57,556 bases of DNA from Gammaproteobacteria bacterium. GTDB lineage: Bacteria; Pseudomonadota; Gammaproteobacteria; Steroidobacterales; PWYM01. The stretch spans positions 1 to 57,556 of the forward strand of contig PWZL01000038.1 of the NCBI GenBank assembly GCA_003567475.1. The letters run 5' to 3'. The number at the start of each line of letters is the position of its first letter. The stretch's first letter is position 1. Both the position numbers and the translations under genes were made by a program. The notes under the pieces were generated by a model that did not search any database, was not told where the DNA came from, and saw only the letters and a program-made list of their open reading frames with translations. Shown one piece after another: positions 36,851 to 47,629 of this stretch.

Positions 36851-37866
36851 GCCGCGCCGGGGTGATGGTCACCGGCGGGCGCGGACGCCGACGCGAGCGG
36901 CGGCGGCTGAATCGTCTGCGCCAATGGCTGCTGCGCAGTCACGGCCGCGATGTTACACCGCTGACGCTCAAGCGCCGGCGCCTCTACATTCTGCCCAGCC
37001 AGCAAGGGCTGGTGTTCGCCCTGATGGTGTTCACCATGCTGCTTGGCGCGATGAACTACGACAATGCCATGGGCTACCTGCTGGCCTTTCTGCTCGGCGG
37101 CGTGGGGCTGGCGGCCATGCATCACGCTCACCGTAACCTGCTGGGTCTGGTCCTGACACCACTGGGCACGGACCCCGTGCATGTCGGTCAAACCGCCCTT
37201 TACCGTTTTCGCCTGCGCAACCCGGGTCGCGTCACCCGCTACGACATCGTCCTGCGGCTTGGCGCGCACCACAGCCGACCGGTAGACCTTCCCGCAGATG
37301 CAGAAGTGCTGGTCACGGTGGGCGTTCCCGCCCGGCAGCGGGGACGCCAGACGTTCGCGACCGTCATCGTCGAGAGCCGGCATCCGGGTAACCTCTTCAG
37401 GGTCTGGTCGTGGGCTCACCTGACGGTGACCGCCACCATCTGGCCGGCGCCGGCAACCCAGCCGATCGACCTGCCGCCCGCCCTGCCGGAGAGCGGCCAC
37501 GACGGCGGTCTCTCGGGCAGCGGCGAGGAGGACTTCGCCGGCCTGCGCGAGTTCCACCGGGGAGATGCACCACGCCGGATCGCCTGGAAGGCCTATGCCC
37601 GTGACCAGTCGCTGCGCGTGAAGCAATTCACCGGTAGCCAGGAGTCACCGCCTGTGCTGGATCTGGCGGCGCTGCCGGCGGGCGACCTGGAACAGCGCCT
37701 CTCGGTACTGGCCCGCCAGGCAATGGACTGTGCGCGGGCGGGACGGTCGTTCGGCCTGCGTCTGCCCGGGGTCGGCCTGGCGCCTGCCGGGGGCCGCGCC
37801 CATCTGGAGGAAGCGCTGACGCTCATGGCCGACTTCCGCACTGCCGATACCCATGAGCCGCGCTGA
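36847..37866 (+). CDS. DUF58 domain protein
   Basis: 339 aa from a GTG overlapping the moxR stop. Two membrane helices lie at about 55-90 (QQGLVFALMVFTMLLGAMNY and the following Gly-rich segment). The DUF58 signature is FAGLREFHRGDAPRRIAWKA, followed by RVKQFTGSQE. DUF58 proteins are partners of MoxR ATPases and often contain a vWA-like fold. The transglutaminase gene begins 14 nt before this gene ends, so the three are coupled. Confidence 0.92.
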   Translation: MSRAGVMVTGGRGRRRERRRLNRLRQWLLRSHGRDVTPLTLKRRRLYILPSQQGLVFALMVFTMLLGAMNYDNAMGYLLAFLLGGVGLAAMHHAHRNLLGLVLTPLGTDPVHVGQTALYRFRLRNPGRVTRYDIVLRLGAHHSRPVDLPADAEVLVTVGVPARQRGRQTFATVIVESRHPGNLFRVWSWAHLTVTATIWPAPATQPIDLPPALPESGHDGGLSGSGEEDFAGLREFHRGDAPRRIAWKAYARDQSLRVKQFTGSQESPPVLDLAALPAGDLEQRLSVLARQAMDCARAGRSFGLRLPGVGLAPAGGRAHLEEALTLMADFRTADTHEPR

Positions 37867-39838
37867 GACCACCGCACGGCTGGGCTGGGTCACCGGCGTC
37901 ATCGCCGCAGCGACGCTGCCGCATCTCGGGCATCTCCCCCCCTGGGTCCCCCTGCTGCTTGCCGCCTGCATACTGTGGCGTCTGGGCGTGGCAACGCGCG
38001 GGCTGCCCGTGCCACCCGGCTGGGTGCGGATCGGGCTGGCCTTCGCCTGTTTCCTCGGTGTCCTGGCGACTTACGGCACCATCAACGGTTTGCATCCGGG
38101 CAGTGCCCTGCTGGTCGTCATGATGGCCCTGAAGCTCCTCGAAACCCGGCGGCCGCGCGACCTCGTGGTTCTGCTGCTCATCGCCTACTTTCTTGTTTTC
38201 GCAGGATTCCTGAACAACCAGAGCCTGCCCTGGGGGGTGTACCTCCTGGCCGTGGCCTGGCTGACCACTGCCGCCCTGCAGCAGGCGACACGACCCCGGG
38301 CACCGTTGCCTGCAGCTGAGGCACTGGCGCTGTCCGGACGCCTGCTGGTGGGCGCAATCCCGGTGATGCTGATCCTGTTTCTGCTGTTCCCGCGCCTGCC
38401 GGGCCCCCTGTGGGGCATCGGCGCCAGTCCAGGCAGCGCCACGACCGGGCTGTCGGAGGAAATGAGCCCCGGAGACATCACCGAGCTCGGCCTGTCAGAG
38501 GAACTGGCCTTCCGCGCCCGTTTCGACACGGCACCTCCTCGCAACTCCGAACTGTACTGGCGGGCGCTCGTGCTTGACGAATTCAATGGCCGCACATGGC
38601 GGCGTTCGCGCCCGCGCAGCCAAATGCCCTTGCAGGCCGATCAGCTCGTCCCAGGCGGACGGGTCATCGATTACGACATCGTCATCGAGCCGCACGGACG
38701 ACACTGGGTGTTTGCTCTGGATGTGCCGGTCGGCGCTGGCGGTGACGAGGTGATACAGGCCGCCGATCTGCGGCTGGCCACCGTACGCCCCGTCAACGAG
38801 CGCAGGACGCTGAGGTTGACCTCCGATCTCGCCGCAGCCGCCGATCTCGCCCTGCCCCGGCGTGACCAGGAACACTATCTGCGCCTGCCGCCGGAGGGAA
38901 ATCCGCGCAGTCGCGCCCTTGCTCAGGAGTTGCGTGCTGGCAGCGCGGACGATGACGGCGTCATTCAGGCGTTGCTGACGCGGTTCCGTCAGGAGTCCTT
39001 CTACTACACATTGCTGCCACCGCCGCTGGGCCGCCATCCCGTAGACGAGTTCCTGTTCGACACCCGCGAAGGCTTCTGCGAACACTATGCTTCGGCGTTC
39101 GCCACCGTGATGCGCGCTGCGGGCATCCCCGCGCGAGTGGTGCTCGGCTACCAGGGCGGCGAACTCAACCCGCTGAGCGGCTATCACGTGATTCGCCAGT
39201 CCGATGCCCATGCCTGGACCGAGGTCTGGCTGGCGGATCAGGGCTGGATCCGGATCGATCCGGTGGCCGCGGTGGCCCCCTATCGCGTCTCGGACGGGCT
39301 CATGGGCGCCTTGCGTGCGGGCGAGGCCCGTGCGGGACGCAGCGTACAGGCCATGCAGTGGCGTCGCCAGGCAGCCCGTGTCTGGGACGCCGCCAACACC
39401 TGGTGGAACACCAGTGTCGTGGGCTATGACGATGCCAGCCAGCGTCGCCTGCTGGAGCGCCTCGGCTTCGAGGGTCAGCACGCCCGGACCCTGGTGATCC
39501 TGCTCGCGGCAGGGCTGGCCGCGAGCCTCCTGGTACTGGCCCTGGTGCTGGCGCGCGGACTGTTGCCGAAGCGGCGGGATCCCGTCGTGCTGGCCTGGGC
39601 CCAGCTGTGCGCGCGACTGGCGCGGCGGGGCTTGCCCCTGCAACCGGGCGAGACACCGCGAGCCTTTGCCGAGCGCGTCGCCGCGGCCCGCCCTGAGCTC
39701 GCGGTCAGGACCCGTGCGCTGGCACGCCAGTATCAGCAGCTACGCTACGAGCCTGATCCCGCACCGGATCTGCGTGAGCGTTTCCTGAGCGGAGCACGGC
39801 GCTTTCGCCCGGGTGGCTGGAGCCGCGCCGTCCGATAG
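37853..39838 (+). CDS. TgpA-type membrane transglutaminase (DUF3488 - transglutaminase core - DUF4129)
   Basis: 661 aa. The first about 180 residues hold several membrane helices (DUF3488). The periplasmic transglutaminase-like domain has Cys409 in EGFCEHYASAFATVMRAAG, His453 in SDAHAWTEVWLADQGW and Asp469 in IRIDPVAAVAPYRV, so the triad is intact. A further membrane helix at about 542-563 (LVILLAAGLAASLLVLALVL) is followed by a cytoplasmic DUF4129-like tail. TgpA of Pseudomonas aeruginosa, the same family, is essential for growth. The substrate is not known. Confidence 0.93.
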   Translation: MSRAETTARLGWVTGVIAAATLPHLGHLPPWVPLLLAACILWRLGVATRGLPVPPGWVRIGLAFACFLGVLATYGTINGLHPGSALLVVMMALKLLETRRPRDLVVLLLIAYFLVFAGFLNNQSLPWGVYLLAVAWLTTAALQQATRPRAPLPAAEALALSGRLLVGAIPVMLILFLLFPRLPGPLWGIGASPGSATTGLSEEMSPGDITELGLSEELAFRARFDTAPPRNSELYWRALVLDEFNGRTWRRSRPRSQMPLQADQLVPGGRVIDYDIVIEPHGRHWVFALDVPVGAGGDEVIQAADLRLATVRPVNERRTLRLTSDLAAAADLALPRRDQEHYLRLPPEGNPRSRALAQELRAGSADDDGVIQALLTRFRQESFYYTLLPPPLGRHPVDEFLFDTREGFCEHYASAFATVMRAAGIPARVVLGYQGGELNPLSGYHVIRQSDAHAWTEVWLADQGWIRIDPVAAVAPYRVSDGLMGALRAGEARAGRSVQAMQWRRQAARVWDAANTWWNTSVVGYDDASQRRLLERLGFEGQHARTLVILLAAGLAASLLVLALVLARGLLPKRRDPVVLAWAQLCARLARRGLPLQPGETPRAFAERVAAARPELAVRTRALARQYQQLRYEPDPAPDLRERFLSGARRFRPGGWSRAVR

Positions 39839-39891
39839 GCCAGAATCACCGGGTCTGTCACGATCCAGGCTCTCGCCATGGCAAGCTCGGC

Positions 39892-41220
39892 ATGCAGGTG
39901 ATTCCACGCACGCGCGCACCCAAGCGTGAAATCCTCGGTTGGGGCATGTTCGACTTCGCCAACCAGGCGTACACCCTGCTGATCATCACGGTGGTCTTCG
40001 GCGACCTGTTCACGCGCGTGATCGTCGGCAATGACGACGGTGATTATCGTCTCGGCAATTTCCTCTGGAGCCTGGCGCTGTCGACCAGCTACCTGCTGGT
40101 GGTGATCTGCTCGCCGGTCGCCGGCGCGATCATGGACTACCGCGCGGCCAAGAAACGCTTCCTGTTCGCCAGCTACCTATTGACCGTGATCACCACCGCG
40201 GCCCTGTATTTCGTTGCACCAGGTTATGCGCTGCTGGGTGTGCTGCTGATCATGGCGTCGAATTTCGCCTACTCGATCGGCGAGGCCTTCATCGCGAGCT
40301 TCCTCCCGGACCTCGGTCCCCCGGAGGATCTGGGCAAGATCTCGGGCTTCGGCTGGGCGCTCGGCTACATCGGCGGCATGGTCTCCGCGGTATTCGTGCT
40401 GCTGGTGCTCGGTGAAGTCAGCGTCGAGAACTTCGAACGTATCCGCTGGGTCGGGCCATGGGCCGCGGCATTTTTCCTGGTGGCCGCCATCCCCACGTTC
40501 CTGTGGGTGCGAGAACGGGGCACTCCGCGGGAGCTCCCGCCGGGCAAAGGCTATCTGCATATCGGACTCTCGCGGGTGGGTGGCACTCTGAGCGACCTCA
40601 GTGCCTACCGCGACCTCGCGGTGCTGCTGCTCTCGGTGTTCTTTGCCATGAACGGCATCTACATCATCATCACCTACGCGTTCATCTACGGTGCGCAGGT
40701 CATTGGCTGGGATGAGTCGGTACGCACGCTGATGTTTGTGATCGTGCAGATCACCGCGGCGGTGGGTGCACTGGGTTTCGGGTTCATCCAGGACCGGCTG
40801 GGCGCGAAACGCACCTACCAGATCACTCTGGTCATGTGGATGCTCGCGATCGCGCTGATCTATCTGACCCCAGCCATCGCCGAGCTGCTGGCGCAGTTGG
40901 CGGACGTGGCGCTACATCCTCAGTACGTGTTTTTGGTGGTCGGCAGCGTGGCGGGACTCAGTCTCGGCTCATGCCAGTCGGCCACTCGCACCCTGGTCGG
41001 GCTGTTTTCGCCGCTGTCGCGCTCCGCGGAGTTCTTCGGCTTCTGGGGTCAGTCAATGAAGCTTGCAGGGGTCACCGGGCTGCTGGCAATCGGCGTGCTG
41101 CAGGCACTGCTGGGACTGCACACCGCCGTGCTGTTCTGCATCCTGCTGTTCGCGATCGCACTGATCGTCAGCCGACGCATTGATGAGACCCGTGGCCGGG
41201 ACGTGGCCGAGGCCCACTGA
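39892..41220 (+). CDS. UMF1-type MFS transporter
   Basis: 442 aa with about 12 membrane helices. The family start REILGWGMFDFANQAYTLLI is the UMF1 (Atg22-like) signature, and MASNFAYSIGEAFIASFLPD and LSLGSCQSATRTLVGLFSPL match its later loops. Related proteins export amino acids or other small solutes from vacuoles in yeast; bacterial substrates are unknown. No strong ribosome site precedes the ATG. Its stop is 2 bp from the convergent prfC stop. Confidence 0.9.
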   Translation: MQVIPRTRAPKREILGWGMFDFANQAYTLLIITVVFGDLFTRVIVGNDDGDYRLGNFLWSLALSTSYLLVVICSPVAGAIMDYRAAKKRFLFASYLLTVITTAALYFVAPGYALLGVLLIMASNFAYSIGEAFIASFLPDLGPPEDLGKISGFGWALGYIGGMVSAVFVLLVLGEVSVENFERIRWVGPWAAAFFLVAAIPTFLWVRERGTPRELPPGKGYLHIGLSRVGGTLSDLSAYRDLAVLLLSVFFAMNGIYIIITYAFIYGAQVIGWDESVRTLMFVIVQITAAVGALGFGFIQDRLGAKRTYQITLVMWMLAIALIYLTPAIAELLAQLADVALHPQYVFLVVGSVAGLSLGSCQSATRTLVGLFSPLSRSAEFFGFWGQSMKLAGVTGLLAIGVLQALLGLHTAVLFCILLFAIALIVSRRIDETRGRDVAEAH

Positions 41221-41222
41221 GT

Positions 41223-42815
41223 TCAGGCGGCGATCGGCGCTTTTTCCCGAGTCGCGCGGAACTCGATCTCCGGCCAGCGCTCCTGGGTGAGACTCAGGTT
41301 CACGCGGGTCGGCGCGACGTACACAAGCGCGCCACCGTGATCGATGGCCAGGTGCTCGGCGGCCTTGCGGCGGAATTCCTCGAGGCGACGCTCGTCGTCA
41401 CAGTACACCCAGCGCGCGGTGGCCACCTGCACGCCTTCGAAGTGGCACTCCACACCGTACTCATGCTTCAGACGATCAGCCACCACATCGAATTGCAGTG
41501 GACCCACCGCACCCAGGATCAGCGCGTTGCCGATCATCGGCCGGAAAACCTGTGTCGCACCCTCTTCGCAAAGCTGGTCCAGTCCCTTGGAGAGCGCCTT
41601 CATCCGCAGCGGATCGCGCAGCACCGCCCGACGGAACAGTTCCGGCGCAAAGCTCGGAATCCCGGTGAAATGCAGCGCCTCGCCCTCGGTGAAGGTATCG
41701 CCGATGTTGATCGTGCCATGATTATGCAGGCCGATGATGTCACCGGCGCTGGCCTGATCGGCATGCTGGCGGTCGGCGGCGAGGAATGTCACGGCATCGG
41801 CGATGCGGATGTCACGCCCCAGGCGCACGTGGCGCAGCTTCATGCCCTTGGTGAAGCGTCCGGAACAGATACGCATGAACGCGATACGATCACGGTGTGC
41901 GGGATCCATGTTCGCCTGGATCTTGAAGACAAACCCGGTAAGTGACGCCTCTGCCGGTTCGACCTCACGTTCGGCAGCGGTCCTCGCCTGCGGGCCGGGG
42001 GCCCACTCGACAAAGGCGTTGAGCAGTTCGCGCACCCCGAAATTATTGATCGCCGAACCGAAGAAAACCGGTGTGAGTTCCCCGCGAAGGTACGCCGCAT
42101 GATCCCAGGCGTGACTGGCGCCGCGGACCAGTTCAATCTCCTCGCGCACGGCTTGAGCCTGGGTGCCGAGCACCTGGTCGGCCGCCGGAGAATCAATGCC
42201 GTCGATACGGTCGATCTGCTGCACCCGGCCCCGTTCGCCATGGTGATAGACATAGATGCGGTCTTCCAGCAGATGATAGACGCCCTTGAGGGCCCGCCCC
42301 ATACCGATCGGCCAGGTGATCGGCGCACAGGCGATGCGCAGCACCGATTCCACCTCATCGAGCAACTCCATCGGCTCACGGCCTTCGCGATCGAGCTTGT
42401 TGACGAAGGTGACAATGGGGGTGGTGCGCATGCGACACACCTCCATCAGCTTGATAGTGCGCTCCTCAACGCCCTTGGCGCAGTCGATCACCATCAGGGC
42501 CGAGTCGACTGCCGTGAGTGTCCGGTAGGTGTCCTCGGAAAAATCTTCATGGCCGGGAGTGTCGAGCAGGTTGACGACCCGTCCCTCATACGGGAACTGC
42601 ATCACCGACGAGGTGACGGAGATCCCGCGCTCCTGTTCGAGCTTCATCCAGTCTGAAGTCGCGTGGCGCGCGGCCTTGCGTCCCTTGACGGTGCCCGCAA
42701 GCTGGATGGCGCCGCCGAACAGCAGGAGCTTCTCGGTCAGAGTGGTCTTGCCGGCGTCCGGATGCGAGATGATCGCAAACGTCCGTCGGGCTGTCTGGTC
42801 TGCGTGCAGTAACAC
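41223..42815 (-). CDS. prfC: Peptide chain release factor 3
   Basis: 530 aa from a GTG at 42815 with GCAGG 9 nt upstream; E. coli RF3 is 529 aa. The frame is open further upstream but is not RF3-like. GTPase motifs: [40 protein letters not shown] and VNKLDREGR. Domains 2 and 3 carry [20 protein letters not shown] and the family-typical [22 protein letters not shown]3 removes RF1 and RF2 after peptide release. It lies 62 nt after rimI. Confidence 0.97.
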   Translation of the reverse strand: MLLHADQTARRTFAIISHPDAGKTTLTEKLLLFGGAIQLAGTVKGRKAARHATSDWMKLEQERGISVTSSVMQFPYEGRVVNLLDTPGHEDFSEDTYRTLTAVDSALMVIDCAKGVEERTIKLMEVCRMRTTPIVTFVNKLDREGREPMELLDEVESVLRIACAPITWPIGMGRALKGVYHLLEDRIYVYHHGERGRVQQIDRIDGIDSPAADQVLGTQAQAVREEIELVRGASHAWDHAAYLRGELTPVFFGSAINNFGVRELLNAFVEWAPGPQARTAAEREVEPAEASLTGFVFKIQANMDPAHRDRIAFMRICSGRFTKGMKLRHVRLGRDIRIADAVTFLAADRQHADQASAGDIIGLHNHGTINIGDTFTEGEALHFTGIPSFAPELFRRAVLRDPLRMKALSKGLDQLCEEGATQVFRPMIGNALILGAVGPLQFDVVADRLKHEYGVECHFEGVQVATARWVYCDDERRLEEFRRKAAEHLAIDHGGALVYVAPTRVNLSLTQERWPEIEFRATREKAPIAA

Positions 42816-42877
42816 GGTTTGGAACCTGCTGGAAAACGACCTATTGTACCGGCCGGCGGCTGCCGGGTGCAGCACGC

Positions 42878-43369
42878 TCAGCTGCGGCCGGCGAGCGCCA
42901 GGGCGGCACCCTCGAGGCACAGCACGACCGCGTCCTCGCGGCCCACTTCCGCCTGGTAGTAGCGTGGCCGCACACCGATCTCGGCAAAGCCCAGGCTGTC
43001 ATAGAGCCGTCGTGCCACCGCGTTGGACGGTCGGACCTCCAGAAACATCCGGCGAGCCGCCGTATCGAGCGCCTGTTCGATGAGTGCGCACATCAAGCGC
43101 CGACCGAAGCCGCGCCCGCGCGCCTCGGCGTGGACGCAGACATTGAGCACATGCGCCTCGCCGGCAGCCACGGACATGATCGCGTAAGCCACCACCCGCC
43201 CGCCGTCCTCGATGACCAGACAGGTGTACCCTGCGAGCAGGCAGTCGCGAAAGATCCCCGGCGACCACGGATACCCATACGCGCTGCGTTCGATCTCGGC
43301 GATGCGCGGCAGGTCGCGCGCCACCATCGCACGGAGATTCGGATCGAAGCGATCTTCCGCGGCGCTCAT
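42878..43369 (-). CDS. rimI: Ribosomal protein S18-alanine N-acetyltransferase RimI
   Basis: 163 aa from the ATG at 43369, which overlaps the UDG stop (ATGA). GNAT fold: acetyl-CoA loop [20 protein letters not shown] and the RimI-typical [20 protein letters not shown]. The N-terminal [20 protein letters not shown] also fits RimI. It acetylates the N-terminus of S18, whose gene lies at the left of this window. Confidence 0.93.
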   Translation of the reverse strand: MSAAEDRFDPNLRAMVARDLPRIAEIERSAYGYPWSPGIFRDCLLAGYTCLVIEDGGRVVAYAIMSVAAGEAHVLNVCVHAEARGRGFGRRLMCALIEQALDTAARRMFLEVRPSNAVARRLYDSLGFAEIGVRPRYYQAEVGREDAVVLCLEGAALALAGRS

Positions 43370-44088
43370 GGCGCCACACCGGCAGCCGTCCGGCAGGCCA
43401 GCAGGAGATCTTCCCAAGCGCGCGCCTTGTCGGCAGGACTGCGCAGCAGGTACGCCGGATGGTAGGTGACCACGACCGGCACATCGCCCCGCGGGTGACG
43501 GTGGACCTGTCCTCGCAGGCGTCCCAGAGGCGTCGTGGTTTCAAGCAGATGCTGCGCCGCGACCCGGCCCACCGCGAGAATCAGGCGTGGCCTGAGCAGC
43601 TCGATCTGGCGCTCGAGATAAGGCCGACAGGCGGCAGCCTCCTCGGCCGAAGGATCGCGGTTGTTCGGCGGTCGACACTTGAGCACATTGGCGATGAATA
43701 CGCTCTCTCGGGACAGACCAATGGCCGCCAGCATGGCATTGAGCAGCTGGCCGGCGCGACCGACGAAGGGCTCGCCGCGGCGATCTTCCTCGGCGCCGGG
43801 CGCCTCCCCCACAATCAGCCAGTCGGCCGTCTCACTGCCCACGCCGAATACGGTTCGGGTACGACCACGATGGAGTTCACAGCGGGTACAGTCGGCGACG
43901 CAGGCGCGCAGCGCCGGCCAGTCCAGGTGTCCGGGATCAAGCGGTTCAGCCACGGCTGGTGCCGGCCCTGGAGCCGTCACCGCCTCGGCAGCGCCGGCGG
44001 GCGCACCGTCCACCGCGGCCTGTCGGCGTTCCCAGCGCACCAGGCCCAGCGCCGCCAGCCAGGCATCACGGTCAGCGGCCGGCCTCAC
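43366..44088 (-). CDS. Family 4 (4Fe-4S) uracil-DNA glycosylase
   Basis: 240 aa from a GTG overlapping the pssA stop (GTGA). The catalytic loop is [20 protein letters not shown] and the second motif [16 protein letters not shown]. Four Cys fit the cluster ligands: the pair in [11 protein letters not shown] and one each in [12 protein letters not shown] and [13 protein letters not shown]. The Ala/Pro-rich N-terminal segment of about 50 residues resembles the linker of SPO1-type polymerase-related UDG proteins. It removes uracil from DNA. In this lineage it occupies a slot beside rimI. Confidence 0.93.
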   Translation of the reverse strand: MRPAADRDAWLAALGLVRWERRQAAVDGAPAGAAEAVTAPGPAPAVAEPLDPGHLDWPALRACVADCTRCELHRGRTRTVFGVGSETADWLIVGEAPGAEEDRRGEPFVGRAGQLLNAMLAAIGLSRESVFIANVLKCRPPNNRDPSAEEAAACRPYLERQIELLRPRLILAVGRVAAQHLLETTTPLGRLRGQVHRHPRGDVPVVVTYHPAYLLRSPADKARAWEDLLLACRTAAGVAP

Positions 44089-44909
44089 TCGCCGTCTCCC
44101 GCCTCAGGCGGCTCACCGCGCCGGGTCTCGTGCGCGCTGCTGCCGCGCCGGCGCCGACGCCAGAACCACAGCGCCGGGCCGGAACAGGCATACAGCAGAA
44201 AACCCAGAAACAGCACCACGGGGGGGTTCAGCGAGATCAGCATGAATGTCGCAGGAATCAGCAACAGGTGGGTGAAGCGAACGCGACCGCCGAGGTTGAA
44301 ATCCTTGAAGCTGTAGTAATGCAGGGCGCTGACCATGCACAGCCCGGCCAGGACCGTGATGACAAATGCCGTCAGCAGGGCAGGCAGCCCGTCGATCCCC
44401 TGGACCGTTCCCAGCCACACCAGGCCACCGACCAGTGCCGCCGCCGACGGACTGGGCAGGCCATCGAAAAAGCGTTTGTCGGCAGAGGCGATCCGGGTGT
44501 TGAACCGGGCCAGCCGCAGGGCGGCCGCGACCACGTAGAGAAACGCTGCAATCCAGCCCAGCCGCCCCCAGGCCGTGCCGTATTCTGCCAGTCGGGCAAC
44601 ACCCCACTGGTAGACCACGATGGCCGGCGCGACACCAAAGGCGACCATGTCCGAGAGGCTGTCATATTCCTTGCCGAAATCGCTCTCGGTGCTGGTCATC
44701 CTCGCCACACGACCATCCAGGCCGTCGAGGATGATCGCGACGTAGATCGCGATCGCCGCGGCGATGAAATTGCCGTCGATGGCTGCGATAACCGCATAAA
44801 ACCCGGAGAACAACGCCCCGGTGGTGAGCAGGTTGGGCAGCAGGTAAATGCCCCTGCGACGTGGGCGCACGGCGGCGGGCACGTCGGTGTTATCGTCTTG
44901 CTCGCTCAT
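44085..44909 (-). CDS. pssA: CDP-diacylglycerol-serine O-phosphatidyltransferase
   Basis: 274 aa. The CDP-alcohol phosphatidyltransferase motif is present as [20 protein letters not shown] then [36 protein letters not shown] precedes it. About seven membrane helices follow from residue 25 on; the N-terminus and the Arg-rich C-terminus are soluble. This is the integral-membrane type II enzyme, unlike E. coli PssA. It makes phosphatidylserine for phosphatidylethanolamine. The UDG gene overlaps its stop. Confidence 0.95.
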   Translation of the reverse strand: MSEQDDNTDVPAAVRPRRRGIYLLPNLLTTGALFSGFYAVIAAIDGNFIAAAIAIYVAIILDGLDGRVARMTSTESDFGKEYDSLSDMVAFGVAPAIVVYQWGVARLAEYGTAWGRLGWIAAFLYVVAAALRLARFNTRIASADKRFFDGLPSPSAAALVGGLVWLGTVQGIDGLPALLTAFVITVLAGLCMVSALHYYSFKDFNLGGRVRFTHLLLIPATFMLISLNPPVVLFLGFLLYACSGPALWFWRRRRRGSSAHETRRGEPPEAGDGE

Positions 44910-45007
44910 CTCTGCCGGGACATGGACTGGTACCGATCATCGTGAGTGAATCGGCCCGGGAAAGCAATTCCGCGACACAGGCGCCGCACCCCGCTGGCGA
45001 TCCACGC

Positions 45008-45036
45008 TAGAATCCCGCTGGTCATCACTCCAGCGG
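45008..45036 (+). promoter_or_regulatory. Putative -10 box and inverted repeat before proS
   Basis: TAGAAT (45008-45013) resembles a -10; no good -35 was found. CCGCTGG (45015-45021) and CCAGCGG (45030-45036) form a perfect 7-bp repeat with an 8-nt centre, ending 8 nt before the proS ATG and covering its only Shine-Dalgarno-like bases (GCGGAA). It may be an RNA hairpin that hides the ribosome site or an operator. Confidence 0.4.
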
Positions 45037-45044
45037 AATTCGTC

Positions 45045-46775
45045 ATGCGCCTGTCCAGCTTTCCTCTCAACACACTCAAGGAGGTGCCTTCCGAGGCGGA
45101 AATCGTCAGCCACCAGCTCATGCTGAGGGCCGGCCTGATTCGGCGCCTGACCTCGGGAATCTACACCTGGATGCCGCTGGGGCTGCGGATTCTGCGGCGG
45201 GTGGAGCAGATCGTACGCGAGGAGATGAACCGGGCGGGGGCCCTGGAGCTGCTGATGCCGGCCGTCCAGCCCGCAGAGCTCTGGCGTGAGTCCGGCCGCT
45301 GGGATCAGTACGGGCCGCTGCTGCTGCGCATCAGTGACCGGCATGAGCGGGAGTTCTGCTTCGGACCCACCCATGAAGAGGTCATCACCGATCTCGCCCG
45401 CCGGGAACTCAAGAGCTACCGCCAGCTGCCGGTCAACTACTACCAGATCCAGACCAAGTTCCGCGACGAAATCCGGCCGCGCTTCGGCGTGATGCGCGCC
45501 CGCGAATTCATCATGAAGGATGCCTATTCGTTTCATGTCGATCAGGCCTCGCTGGAAGAAGGCTACCTGGCGATGCGCGCGGCGTACCTGCGCATCTTCA
45601 CCCGTTTGGGCCTTAAATTCCGTGTAGTCGAGGCTGACAGCGGCGAGATCGGCGGCAGCCGCTCGGAGGAATTCCACGTCCTCGCCGATTCGGGCGAAGA
45701 TGCCATCGCCTGGTGCGAGGCCGACGGCTTTGCCGCCAACGTGGAAACGGCCGAGGCGCTGGCACCCCCCCGACCCCGCGCGGCGCCAACCGCGGCGCTG
45801 CGCGAGGTCGAGACACCCGGCGCACGCACGATTGACGAGGTCTCCTCGCTGCTGGGGGTCGCGCCTTCAGCCTGTCTCAAGACCCTGCTGGTGGCGGGTA
45901 GCGATGGGGGGGCCGTGGCCCTGGTGGTCCGTGGAGACCACGAACTCAACGCTATCAAGGCCGCCCGGCTGCCCGAAGTGGCTGATCCGCTGACCCTCTG
46001 CGATGCCGCCACGGTCCGCCGGCACACCGGTTGCGAACCGGGGTTCATTGGCCCGGTGGGGCTGTCGGTTCCGGTGATTGCAGACCATGCCGCGGCGGCG
46101 CTGGCTGATGCGGTCTGTGGGGCGAATCGGGTCGATGCGCACCTCAGCGGTGTCAACTGGGGGCGGGACCTGCCCGAGCCGGTGCGTGCCGATCTGCGTA
46201 ACGTCGTCTCCGGCGATCCCAGCCCCCGGGGCGGCGGCGTGCTGGCCATTGACCGCGGAATCGAAGTCGGCCACATCTTCCAGCTGGGATGCAAGTACAG
46301 TGAAGCCCTCGGGGCGGTGGTGCTCGATGAGGCCGGCCAGGAGACGCCCATGGCGATGGGCTGCTACGGCATCGGCGTCTCGCGGATCGTCGCCGCCGCC
46401 ATCGAGCAACATCACGACGCGCGTGGCATCCGCTGGCCGGCGGCAATGGCGCCGTTCGACGTCGTTCTTGTGCCACTCAACTACGACAAGTCGGAACTGG
46501 TGCGCGAGACGGCCGACCAGCTCTACACCAGTCTCCGCGCCCGGGGGCTGGACGTGTTGCTGGACGATCGGCCGGCGCGCCCGGGCGTCAAGTTCGCTGA
46601 CGCCGAACTTGTCGGCATCCCGCAGCGCATCGTGATCGGCGAGCGCTCGCTGGCCGAAGGTGCGGTGGAGTATCAGCGTCGCGACGAGCGCGAACCACAA
46701 CGAATCGCGCTGGAGGATATCGAACGGTTACTGGCGACCGCGGCGGAGCCCGCAGATGGCGGCACGCACCACTGA
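45045..46775 (+). CDS. proS: Prolyl-tRNA synthetase (bacterial type)
   Basis: 576 aa from the ATG at 45045 ([20 protein letters not shown]); the frame upstream is not ProRS-like. Class II motifs: [39 protein letters not shown] and [20 protein letters not shown]. The YbaK-like editing insert lies at about 240-390 ([20 protein letters not shown]). Motif 3 is near [20 protein letters not shown], and the anticodon-binding domain follows. The editing insert marks the bacterial form. The next gene starts inside the last 20 bp. Confidence 0.96.
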   Translation: MRLSSFPLNTLKEVPSEAEIVSHQLMLRAGLIRRLTSGIYTWMPLGLRILRRVEQIVREEMNRAGALELLMPAVQPAELWRESGRWDQYGPLLLRISDRHEREFCFGPTHEEVITDLARRELKSYRQLPVNYYQIQTKFRDEIRPRFGVMRAREFIMKDAYSFHVDQASLEEGYLAMRAAYLRIFTRLGLKFRVVEADSGEIGGSRSEEFHVLADSGEDAIAWCEADGFAANVETAEALAPPRPRAAPTAALREVETPGARTIDEVSSLLGVAPSACLKTLLVAGSDGGAVALVVRGDHELNAIKAARLPEVADPLTLCDAATVRRHTGCEPGFIGPVGLSVPVIADHAAAALADAVCGANRVDAHLSGVNWGRDLPEPVRADLRNVVSGDPSPRGGGVLAIDRGIEVGHIFQLGCKYSEALGAVVLDEAGQETPMAMGCYGIGVSRIVAAAIEQHHDARGIRWPAAMAPFDVVLVPLNYDKSELVRETADQLYTSLRARGLDVLLDDRPARPGVKFADAELVGIPQRIVIGERSLAEGAVEYQRRDEREPQRIALEDIERLLATAAEPADGGTHH

Positions 46776-47346
46776 TCTGCGACGCCTGACGGCGACCCTG
46801 GCACTGTCAGCAGGGCTGCTGCTGGCCGACGCCCTGCCTGCCCAGGAGCCTGTGGACCCGCAGCTGCGCGCGCTGCTGAGCGCTGCGATCAATGACAGCG
46901 GCAGCTTCGGTGACCGCTTCGAAGCCGAGGTCTGGCTCACGGACATGTCGCGGCGGCTCACCCGCCAGGTCCCGGACGTCGAAGAGCGCCTGTACATCCT
47001 GCGCCACATCCATTACGAGGCGGCGCGGGTGGATCTGCCGCCGGAACTGGTGCTCGCGGTGATCGACGTCGAGAGCAATTTCGACCGCTTCGCCATCTCG
47101 GTGGCCGGTGCGCTTGGGCTGATGCAGGTCATGCCATTCTGGCTGAACGAGATCGGTCGCCCGGACGACAACCTGTTCCATATCCGGACGAACCTGCGCA
47201 TGGGGTGCACCATCCTGCGCCATTACCTCGACATGGAAAACGGCGACCTGGTGAAGGCGCTGGCCCGCTACAACGGCAGTCGAGGTCAGCGCTGGTACGC
47301 CGATCGGGTGCTCGATCGCCTGCGCACGCGCTGGTACCAGGGTTGA
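46756..47346 (+). CDS. Secreted lytic transglycosylase (SLT family)
   Basis: 196 aa from the ATG at 46756, which gives a signal peptide ([20 protein letters not shown], cut near AQEP). The SLT domain has the catalytic Glu in [20 protein letters not shown], followed by [15 protein letters not shown] and the closing [19 protein letters not shown]. It cleaves the peptidoglycan glycan strand to anhydro-muropeptides in the periplasm. It overlaps proS by 20 nt, so both may share a transcript. Its stop abuts the convergent acylphosphatase stop. Confidence 0.93.
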   Translation: MAARTTDLRRLTATLALSAGLLLADALPAQEPVDPQLRALLSAAINDSGSFGDRFEAEVWLTDMSRRLTRQVPDVEERLYILRHIHYEAARVDLPPELVLAVIDVESNFDRFAISVAGALGLMQVMPFWLNEIGRPDDNLFHIRTNLRMGCTILRHYLDMENGDLVKALARYNGSRGQRWYADRVLDRLRTRWYQG

Positions 47347-47625
47347 CTAGCCGGTGGTGAAGGCGCCGGAGGCGAATGCACCGTCAGTCGGTACCGCCTC
47401 TTCGAGAGCCACTTCGCTGACGTGGGCAAATGCCGGCCCCTGCCACAGCCAGCGGGCGAGTTCCGCCAGCCCGTCAGCGTCCCCGCGGGCCAGCACTTCC
47501 ACGCGACCGTCGTCGAGGTTGCGCGCATGGCCCTCGAGCCCGAGGCCCCGGGCGCGGCGCGCGGTGGCCGCCCGGAAGCCGACGCCCTGCACCCGGCCGG
47601 TCACCAGACAGCGTATCGCCTGCAT
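47347..47625 (-). CDS. yccX: Acylphosphatase
   Basis: 92 aa, the usual size. The catalytic loop GRVQGVGFRAATARRARGLG carries the Arg, and GHARNLDDGRVEVLARGDAD carries the Asn. It hydrolyses acyl phosphates such as acetyl and carbamoyl phosphate. It starts 4 nt after the DUF4398 gene, so the two form a small unit. Confidence 0.95.
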   Translation of the reverse strand: MQAIRCLVTGRVQGVGFRAATARRARGLGLEGHARNLDDGRVEVLARGDADGLAELARWLWQGPAFAHVSEVALEEAVPTDGAFASGAFTTG

Positions 47626-47629
47626 GGCG

